In this document: one piece after another, positions 1 to 5,126 of the stretch | How positions within the stretch are numbered: position 1 is the first letter of the stretch | How the letters are laid out: each line of letters starts with the position of its first letter | DNA from: Chloroflexota bacterium | GTDB lineage: Bacteria; Chloroflexota; Anaerolineae; B4-G1 | Reading direction: 5' to 3' | Assembly (NCBI GenBank): GCA_030596915.1 | Contig: JAUVSX010000200.1 | Coordinates: 1-6,209, forward strand | Length of the DNA: 6,209 nt | Notes under the pieces: generated by a model | The model's database searches: none | The model's input: the letters and a program-made list of their open reading frames with translations, nothing else | What the model was told of the DNA's origin: nothing | Made by a program: the position numbers and the translations under genes

Positions 1-806
1 CCCTGCGCGCCGAGGCGGTATCCTCGGGGCGGACGGCCTCGATCTACCACGCCGACACGCGGCCCCCGCGCCAGGAGGCGGAGGCGACCGGGCGGCTTAT
101 CGACCTGGCCGCACTCGCTGGTTGTCCGGCGTACATCGTCCACGTTTCGTGTCACGAGAGCCTTGCGCGCATTCAGGCTGCCCGGGCTCGGGACGAGGCG
201 ATATACGGGGAAACCTGTCCCCAGTACCTGTTGCTGGACCGAGCCGCGCTCGAGGCAGAGCACGGGGAGCGGCTCATCTGCGCGCCGCCGTTGAGGTCGG
301 GAGCGGATCGTGATGCACTGTGGCGCGGCCTCGTCGTCGGCGATCTCGACGTCCTGGCTACCGATCACTGCCCCTTCACCGCTGAGGAGAAATCTGGACA
401 TCCCGATTTCACCACGGTTCCCGGCGGACTTCCGTCGATCGAGGCTCGCCTCAGCCTTGCCCGTACGTTCGGCAGGCGCTATGGGTTGACAATGCGTCGG
501 TGGGTCGACGTATGCGCCGCCAATCCCGCCCGTATTTTCGGCCTCGCGCACAAGGGACGGATCGAACCGGGGTGTGACGCGGACATCGTCGTGTTCGATC
601 CGCGTCGCTGCGCCACGATACGGACTGGGCAGACGCTCCACGAGCGTGTGGACTGGTCGCCCTACGAAGGGATACAGGTTGAGGGGTGGCCGCGCGTTGT
701 CCTTAGCCGAGGACGCGTCGTCGTCCGCGACGGCCAGTTCGTGGGCGAGGTGGGCTGGGGCCGCTTCCTCGCGCGCGGCCTGCCCAACGTCGCGCCGCCG
801 GCGTGA
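1..806 (+). CDS. Dihydropyrimidinase / D-hydantoinase-like amidohydrolase, C-terminal part (5' end outside window)
   Basis: The reading frame is open from base 3 and ends at TGA 804-806, giving 267 residues of a protein that normally has about 460. Family enzymes hydrolytically open cyclic diamides such as dihydropyrimidines or hydantoins in the cytoplasm, using a two-metal centre. Seen here, numbering from the first whole codon: a YHADTRPP segment (15-22), IVHVSC (45-50) whose His47 matches a metal-binding histidine, GETCPQYLLLD (69-79), CAPPLR (93-98), and ATDHCPF (119-125) whose Asp121 matches the catalytic/metal aspartate. NPARIFGL (174-181) and the WSPYEG...GWPRVVLSRGR tail (218-238) are typical of the subgroup. 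The usual PNG-I-P substrate loop reads PGGLPSIEAR (140-149). The N-terminal HxH and carbamylated lysine lie upstream, so completeness cannot be judged. The TGA overlaps the next gene's GTG by four bases, implying co-translation. Family assignment is firm; substrate is not known. Confidence 0.93.
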   Translation, partial: LRAEAVSSGRTASIYHADTRPPRQEAEATGRLIDLAALAGCPAYIVHVSCHESLARIQAARARDEAIYGETCPQYLLLDRAALEAEHGERLICAPPLRSGADRDALWRGLVVGDLDVLATDHCPFTAEEKSGHPDFTTVPGGLPSIEARLSLARTFGRRYGLTMRRWVDVCAANPARIFGLAHKGRIEPGCDADIVVFDPRRCATIRTGQTLHERVDWSPYEGIQVEGWPRVVLSRGRVVVRDGQFVGEVGWGRFLARGLPNVAPPA

Positions 807-1516
807 GCTCAGCGTCACGAGCACTGGCCTCGGAGAACAAACGGGTGAGAGGACTCGTAGACCTGAGTCACACGATCGAGCCCGACCTGCTCCGTCTCAG
901 GAGCATTGGCTTCGCTGCAGATCAGTGCCGTCTCGACGCACAGCGAAGCTGCCTCGAGAGAATATCGGGGAACGACCTGCGAGGTGACAGAGATCTATCT
1001 GGTCACAAGTATCGGCATCTACCTGGACGTGTCGTGTCACTTCGACCCCGATGGCGATGACATCAGTCATCTCGGGCTCGACCAGGTCGTGCTGCCCGGA
1101 GTGGCGCTGGATCTGCGTTCCTCTGCAGGCCACGAACGACCGCTCGCTGCCGGTGTCGTGTGTGAGCTCGACATAGCGGGCAAGGCCGTGCTTCTGCATA
1201 CTCGGTGGAGTGAGCACTGGGGGGACGAGGAGACTTACGGCCATCCGTTCGTTCCGCGGTCTCTTGCCAGGAGCTGTGCGCGGGCAGTCCTGCTCTCGTG
1301 CGCGTTGATTCGCTCGCTATCGACAGCGCCAGCGATCCGACGCGACCCGCTCACACCGTTCTTCTGCAGGCGGGCATCCTGATAGTGGAGAGCCTGACTG
1401 ACCTCGGCGCCCTTGTGGGCCGACCGTTCACCTTCTTCGCCGTGCCTGTCAAGGTCGCTGGCGCGGCCGCCTTCACGATCGTAGGATCGTCCGCTATCGG
1501 GGCTTTGGACCCATGA
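803..1516 (+). pseudogene. Cyclase-family (kynurenine formamidase-like) hydrolase broken by two compensating frameshifts
   Basis: Homology runs through two frames. The N-terminus (GTG 803, frame of 803) carries LVDLSHTIEPD. The middle (about 900-1268, shifted by +1) carries RGTTCEVTEI, a degenerate metal motif SIGIYLDVSCHF, DPDGDDISHL, and LLHTRWSEHWG...YGHPF. The C-terminus (about 1268-1516, back in the first frame) carries VRVDSLAIDSASD, RPAHTVLLQAGILIVE and FFAVPVKV. Put together this makes about 237 residues, a normal length for the family, whose members hydrolyse N-formylkynurenine, isatin or similar amides with metal-bound histidines. Uncorrected, the first frame stops at 1060 and the middle frame at 1382. 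An extra base near 896-905 and a missing base near 1265-1272 would explain the pattern. The GTG overlaps the upstream stop and the TGA overlaps the downstream ATG, so the gene sits in a translationally coupled operon. It may be a recent pseudogene or an intact gene with sequencing or assembly errors; the strong conservation on both sides of each break allows either. Confidence 0.82.
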
Positions 1517-2424
1517 GCGGCCAGGCCCGGCGCGCTCGCGGGCTCGTTCAGGTGCTCGTAGCCATTCTGTGCCTGAGCATCACGCCCATTCTGATCAAGA
1601 TTGGTCTCACGGCCGGCGCCGATCCCGTGACACTGCTCCTGGCACGGCTGGTGCTGGCATCCGTCGCTCTCTGGATAGTCCTGCTTGTGTTCTCTCCCCG
1701 CGCCTGTCGTATCGACAGGCGTGGGCTGGGCGTGTGCGCTCTGGTGGCTGCGGCAAATAGCTGCAGCTTGCTCACCTTCTACCTCGCTCTCGCTCGGATC
1801 GATGCATCGGTGGCTCACATCATCTTCGCTCTCTATCCAGTCGCAGCATTGCTTCTACTGGCGATGCGGGGCGAACGGATCACCCGCCGCAGACTGGTTC
1901 GCCTGGGACTGGGCCTGGCCGGCGTCTATACGCTCGTCGGTTTGGGCAGCGGGGTCGATCCACTCGGCGCAGCGCTTGTACTGGTCGCGGCAGTGGCCTA
2001 CGGGCTTCATCTCACGCTGGTCCAGTGGACCCTGGGTGGGTACGCTTCGGAGACCGTGACGCTGTACGTCCTCTCGTTTATGGCCCTGTTCCTTGGGGCA
2101 ATCCGCGTGCTGCAGTGCGCGCCGTGGGTGGCTCTCACGCCTGTGGCGTGGGGTGTCGTGGTGGTGACAGCTATCGTCTCCACTGTCGTGGCTCGTCTGC
2201 TGCTGTTCGGTGGCATCCGCCGTATCGGAAGCGGGCAGGCTGCGCTTCTGGGGCCTGTCGAGACGCTGCTCACCGTCACGTGGGCCGGCCTGTTCCTGGG
2301 CGAGCGCCTGTCGCCGTTGCAGTGGTTTGGCGGGTTGCTCGTCGTCGCGAGCGTGCTGCTGGCCGCGGTTCCTGGGCCACCTGACACACGGCCTCTGCGT
2401 CCAGACGCTGTCGCGGAGCACTAG
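1513..2424 (+). CDS. EamA/DMT-superfamily permease with ten membrane segments
   Basis: The 303-residue protein has about ten hydrophobic segments, roughly at residues 11-31, 39-60, 72-94, 98-117, 128-146, 149-170, 180-200, 210-233, 240-262 and 268-286. They form two repeated five-helix halves, as in the drug/metabolite transporter superfamily. Typical marks are ITPILIKIGLTAGADPVTLL near the N-terminus, a FALYPVAALLLLAMRGERIT segment closing the first half, and GPVETLLTVTWAGLFLGERL with Glu250 near the end of the second half. EamA proteins export or import small metabolites such as amino acids, nucleobases or drugs across the inner membrane. The ATG (1513) overlaps the stop of the cyclase gene (ATGA) and has no clear Shine-Dalgarno, so translation is probably coupled. 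Its place after two amide-hydrolase genes suggests it moves their substrate or product, but specificity cannot be read from the sequence. Confidence 0.93.
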   Translation: MSGQARRARGLVQVLVAILCLSITPILIKIGLTAGADPVTLLLARLVLASVALWIVLLVFSPRACRIDRRGLGVCALVAAANSCSLLTFYLALARIDASVAHIIFALYPVAALLLLAMRGERITRRRLVRLGLGLAGVYTLVGLGSGVDPLGAALVLVAAVAYGLHLTLVQWTLGGYASETVTLYVLSFMALFLGAIRVLQCAPWVALTPVAWGVVVVTAIVSTVVARLLLFGGIRRIGSGQAALLGPVETLLTVTWAGLFLGERLSPLQWFGGLLVVASVLLAAVPGPPDTRPLRPDAVAEH

Positions 2425-2449
2425 ACAGCACCTTGATACGGCCTATAAT
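2422..2449 (+). promoter_or_regulatory. Predicted housekeeping-sigma promoter for the ssnA block
   Basis: TAGACA (2422-2427; five of six matches to TTGACA) is followed by a 16-bp spacer and a perfect TATAAT (2444-2449). The -35 box begins on the TAG stop of the permease gene. Transcription would start near 2456, giving a leader of about 36 bases before the GTG start at 2492. A perfect -10 box is notable in such GC-rich surroundings and lies in the only sizeable gap of the left half, just where a new transcript would be needed. Prediction by eye; no operator was recognised. Confidence 0.6.
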
Positions 2450-2475
2450 CCCCTCGGCAGCCACACAACTCTCGC

Positions 2476-2485
2476 GAAGGGAAGG
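2476..2485 (+). promoter_or_regulatory. Ribosome binding site that fixes the ssnA GTG start
   Basis: GAAGGGAAGG ends six bases before GTG 2492. The frame is open back to 2210, inside the permease gene, so this site, together with the start of family homology (LITHARLATL), decides the start codon. Confidence 0.7.
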
Positions 2486-2491
2486 CCACAC

Positions 2492-3823
2492 GTGCTGATC
2501 ACGCACGCTCGTCTGGCAACGCTGGGTGATGAGCCCACCATAATCAACGACGGCGCGCTTCTCATCGACCGCGAGACCATCGCCGCCGTGGGCACTACCG
2601 CGGAGCTTGCCGCGCGGTATCCGGATCCCGAGCGCTGGGACGCAGATGGCCAGCTTCTGCTCCCGGCCGCCATCTGCTCGCACACCCACTTCTACGGCGC
2701 CTTCGCCCGCGGGATGGCGCTACCGGGTGAGCCGCCCGCGAGCTTCTCCCAGATTCTGCAGCGGCTATGGTGGCGTCTGGACAAGGAGCTCACCGCAGCG
2801 GACATCCGGTACTCGACGCTGGTGTGCCTGGTCGATGCGATTCGCAACGGCACGACGACGCTGGTTGACCACCACGCCAGCCCCAACGCAATCGATGGAT
2901 CGCTGGACATAATCGCAGGAGCTGTGCGAGAGGCCGGTGTGCGCGCATGTCTGTGCTATGAGGTAACGGATCGTGATGGGTCGGGTCGAGCGGCCGCGGG
3001 GATTGCTGAGAACGTCCGCTTCGCCCACGACGCGGCAGAGTCTGCAGAGTCGTCTGTAGCGGCGACGTTCGGTCTGCACGCGTCGCTCACTCTGTCCGAC
3101 GAGACCCTGGCGGACTGCGTCGCAGCCTCACGCGACCTGAGTCTTGGCTTCCACATCCACGCTGCCGAAGGCGTCGCTGATCAGGAGGACTCGCTGAGGA
3201 GATCGGGCAAGCGCGTCGTCCACCGTCTGCACGCTGCTGGCATCCTCGGGGAACGCACGATCGCTGCCCATTGTGTCCACGTCGACCAGAGTGAGATCGA
3301 CGTGCTGGCCGCCACTGGAACCTGGGTCACGCACCAGCCGCGGTCGAACATGAACAACGGTGTTGGGGTGGCGCCCATCGAGAGAATGCTGCGCGCGGGC
3401 GTGAACGTCGGCCTGGGTAACGACGGCTTCTCCAACCAGATGTTCGCTGAGATGAAGGCCGCATACCTTGTGCACAAGCTGGCGCAGCGTGACCCGCGCG
3501 CTATGCCAGGCGATGTGGTCCTACGTCTGGCCTACGCTCACAACGCCCGGCTGGCGAGGGCCTTCTGGCCTGAGCTCAAGCTCGGAGAGCTGACCGAGGG
3601 AGCTGCGGCTGACCTTGTTCTCTTGGATTACCACCCGACGACGCCGTTGAGCGCCGGGAACCTTCCCTGGCATCTGCTATTCGGGATCGAAGCGTCAATG
3701 ATCACGGCAACTGTCTGCGCCGGAAGGGCTCTGATGCGGAATCGCAAGCTGCTCACGCTTGACGAGGAGGCGATCACGCGACGATCGCGGGAGCTAGCGG
3801 CAAGTCTGTGGGGGCGCATGTGA
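2492..3823 (+). CDS. ssnA: SsnA-family aminohydrolase (amidohydrolase superfamily)
   Basis: The 443-residue protein matches the length of E. coli SsnA (about 440) and carries its hallmarks: SHTHFYGAFARGM (63-75), LWWRLDKEL (92-100), DHHASPNAIDGSL (126-138) and PRSNMNNGVG (283-292). Metal and catalytic residues of the amidohydrolase superfamily are present: His64 and His66 (HxH), His223 and Glu226 (HIHAAE), His260 (AAHCVHVD) and Asp311 in GNDG. It should therefore be an active metal-dependent hydrolase or deaminase of a C-N bond, probably cytoplasmic. SsnA is encoded in bacterial loci with selenium-dependent molybdenum hydroxylases and in the E. coli region linked to anaerobic purine degradation, but its exact substrate is not established to my knowledge. 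The GTG start is chosen because of the GAAGGGAAGG site six bases upstream; the longer open frame overlaps the permease gene and lacks homology. It has its own predicted promoter and is first gene of the right block. Confidence 0.9.
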   Translation: MLITHARLATLGDEPTIINDGALLIDRETIAAVGTTAELAARYPDPERWDADGQLLLPAAICSHTHFYGAFARGMALPGEPPASFSQILQRLWWRLDKELTAADIRYSTLVCLVDAIRNGTTTLVDHHASPNAIDGSLDIIAGAVREAGVRACLCYEVTDRDGSGRAAAGIAENVRFAHDAAESAESSVAATFGLHASLTLSDETLADCVAASRDLSLGFHIHAAEGVADQEDSLRRSGKRVVHRLHAAGILGERTIAAHCVHVDQSEIDVLAATGTWVTHQPRSNMNNGVGVAPIERMLRAGVNVGLGNDGFSNQMFAEMKAAYLVHKLAQRDPRAMPGDVVLRLAYAHNARLARAFWPELKLGELTEGAAADLVLLDYHPTTPLSAGNLPWHLLFGIEASMITATVCAGRALMRNRKLLTLDEEAITRRSRELAASLWGRM

Positions 3824-3871
3824 TTCCATCGTTCTACAGTGCGAGGATGGTTCGACGGCGTCTTTCTCGCC

Positions 3872-3880
3872 AGGGAGGGA
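3872..3880 (+). promoter_or_regulatory. Ribosome binding site for the TTG start of the GAF-domain gene
   Basis: AGGGAGGGA lies seven bases before TTG 3888 and is a strong match to the anti-Shine-Dalgarno sequence. It supports the unusual TTG start over a nearer in-frame alternative. The rest of the 64-base gap after ssnA (3824-3887) shows no terminator or second promoter that I can recognise. Confidence 0.65.
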
Positions 3881-3887
3881 TTGCGTC

Positions 3888-4355
3888 TTGGTAGATCCGA
3901 GGAGGCCCGGGCGCTACGATCGCATCCACGCCCAGCTCGAGGATCTGGTCGAGGGCAAGTCGCCCAATCTTGCAGCGGCGATGGCGACGATGTGCGCCGT
4001 GCTGCACGCCAAGATGCCGCATCACTCGTGGACCGGGTTCTACCTTGCTGCCGGCGAGGATGAGCTGACCGTTGGTCCCTATCAGGGGCCGGTTGCCTGT
4101 CAGGTGCTGCGAGGTGGGGGCGTCTGTCTGCATTGCGCCCGCACGCGGCAGCCCGTGATAGTGGCGGACGTCGAGCAATTCCCTGGACACATTTCGTGCG
4201 ATCCCCGCTCCAGAAGCGAGATCGCCGTCCCTGTGATTGGGGAGGATCGAGTTGTCGCCGTCCTGGATATCGACTCGGCTGATTACGCCCAGTTCGACGA
4301 TGACGATGTCGCGCCGTTGGTGAAGATACTGAATCTGTTGCGACCCTATGTCTAG
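3888..4355 (+). CDS. GAF-domain protein, free methionine-(R)-sulfoxide reductase (fRMsr) type
   Basis: This 155-residue protein is essentially one GAF domain and resembles E. coli MsrC (YebR) from end to end. fRMsr reduces free methionine-(R)-sulfoxide in the cytoplasm with thioredoxin-type electron donors. Seen: SWTGFYLA (47-54), VGPYQGPVAC (62-71), RGGGVC (75-80), FPGHISCDPRSRSEIAVPV (98-116) and VLDIDS (125-130). Cys71, Cys80 and Cys104 line up with the three cysteines of YebR (84, 94, 118); spacing between the last two is identical (24), while the first gap is one residue shorter. An extra Cys83 in GVCLHCA replaces the usual small residues. The TTG start follows a strong ribosome binding site. 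It sits 64 bases after ssnA and 20 before the RraA gene, so it is likely co-transcribed. A role as a redox or small-molecule sensor is possible, but with all three cysteines kept, reductase activity is the better guess. Confidence 0.85.
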   Translation: MVDPRRPGRYDRIHAQLEDLVEGKSPNLAAAMATMCAVLHAKMPHHSWTGFYLAAGEDELTVGPYQGPVACQVLRGGGVCLHCARTRQPVIVADVEQFPGHISCDPRSRSEIAVPVIGEDRVVAVLDIDSADYAQFDDDDVAPLVKILNLLRPYV

Positions 4356-4362
4356 GAGAAAC

Positions 4363-4369
4363 GAGGGAG
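4363..4369 (+). promoter_or_regulatory. Ribosome binding site of the RraA-family gene
   Basis: GAGGGAG is six bases upstream of ATG 4376, within the 20-base gap after the GAF gene. It supports the ATG as the start and indicates independent initiation on a shared transcript. Confidence 0.6.
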
Positions 4370-4375
4370 AAAGCA

Positions 4376-5104
4376 ATGTCTGGAATCACGCCTGAGGTGC
4401 TGGCGAAATTACGCACTTTCGACACACCTACGATCTGCAATCTGATTGAGTTGTTTGAGGTCCGCCCCCGCAACACAGGCTATATGGATGCGCGCATCCA
4501 GGCCTGCTTCCCGGAGATGGATCCGTTCGTGGGCTTCGCGGCGACAGCCACCTTCCGCTCGTCGGCGCCCCCGCGAGAAGGGGATGTCTACGCGGGCACG
4601 GAGGTCCAGGTAGAGCGCTTTGTCGAGCTCTCGGGACCACCTGTCGTGGTCTTTCAGGACCTGGACGATCCGTCGGTCTCCGCGACATTCGGCGAGGTGA
4701 TGTGCACGACCTACCAGGCCTTTGGCGCCGTTGGGCTGATCACGAGCGGCACGGGGCGTGATCTGGAGCAGGTTCAGGAGATTGGCTTCCCTGTTTTCAC
4801 GAACGGCTCCATCTGTGCTCACGGGTATTGCCATATCTTGCACGTGCACGTCCCGGTGCACGTGGGTGGGCTGGCGGTCTATCTTGACGACCTGTTGCAC
4901 GGGGACCTCAACGGCGTTACATCTAGTCCGCGCGAGATCGCGGCAGAGATGGCTGGCGTTGGCGATGAGTTCGTGGCTGCTGAGAAGTTCATCATGGACG
5001 CGCTGCGCTCGCCAGAGCCGACGGTCAAGGCATTGAGGGAAGCGCGCGCTGAGGCCGGCGCCTGCATCGCCGCTCTGCGGAGCCGCGTCTCCCGGGCTGC
5101 GTGA
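4376..5104 (+). CDS. RraA-family protein (HMG/CHA aldolase-like fold)
   Basis: The 242-residue protein belongs to the RraA/dimethylmenaquinone methyltransferase-like family. That family includes class II 4-hydroxy-4-methyl-2-oxoglutarate aldolases, oxaloacetate decarboxylases and the RNase E inhibitor RraA. Seen: FDTPTICNLIELFEVRPRNTGYM (15-37) at the N-terminus, FGEVMCTTYQAFGAVGLITSGTGRD (105-129) with the family Gly-Glu and the Arg128-Asp129 pair that binds substrate and metal in the aldolases, GFPVFTNG (137-144), and LLHGDLNGV (173-181). Residues 151-164 are unusually rich in alternating His and Val. Compared with the usual VxPGD motif, this copy reads VYLDD (168-172). A short helical tail (195-242) extends beyond the roughly 160-residue RraA core. 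With the RD pair intact, an aldolase or decarboxylase role on a 2-oxo acid is plausible; RNase regulation is unlikely outside proteobacteria. It lies 20 bases after the GAF gene and 22 before the glycyl radical enzyme, so it is probably in the same operon. Confidence 0.86.
   Translation: MSGITPEVLAKLRTFDTPTICNLIELFEVRPRNTGYMDARIQACFPEMDPFVGFAATATFRSSAPPREGDVYAGTEVQVERFVELSGPPVVVFQDLDDPSVSATFGEVMCTTYQAFGAVGLITSGTGRDLEQVQEIGFPVFTNGSICAHGYCHILHVHVPVHVGGLAVYLDDLLHGDLNGVTSSPREIAAEMAGVGDEFVAAEKFIMDALRSPEPTVKALREARAEAGACIAALRSRVSRAA
4841..4864. repeat. Perfect 9-bp inverted repeat inside the RraA-family gene
   Basis: CACGTGCAC (4841-4849) and GTGCACGTG (4856-4864) are exact reverse complements separated by GTCCCG. 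The codons read His-Val-His-Val-Pro-Val-His-Val, so alternating CAC and GTG codons explain the symmetry. It could form a GC-rich hairpin in the mRNA, but no run of T follows, so it is not a typical terminator. Confidence 0.6.
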
Positions 5105-5126
5105 GGGCGCAGGCCACGCCAGTATT

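Noticed and set aside
897..1244. Open frame on the minus strand opposite the cyclase gene
   Set aside because: It is antisense to clear cyclase-family homology, shows no recognisable domain, and reflects the codon bias of high-GC DNA. The same holds for other minus-strand frames, such as 1855-2421, 3628-4476 and 4409-4900.
2210..2491. Upstream extension of the ssnA reading frame to 2210
   Set aside because: It would overlap the permease gene by over 200 bases in another frame, encodes no family-like sequence, and a good ribosome binding site supports GTG 2492.
1268..2928. A 13-base direct match (CAGGAGCTGTGCG at 1268-1280 and 2916-2928)
   Set aside because: One such match is not surprising by chance in about 6 kb of GC-rich sequence. 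The copies lie in different reading frames of unrelated genes and have no repeat-like flanks.
3854..3869. Short GACG-G-CGTC symmetry followed by TTTCT after ssnA, considered as a terminator
   Set aside because: The loop would be a single base with four-base arms, and the T run is broken, so a stable intrinsic terminator is unlikely.
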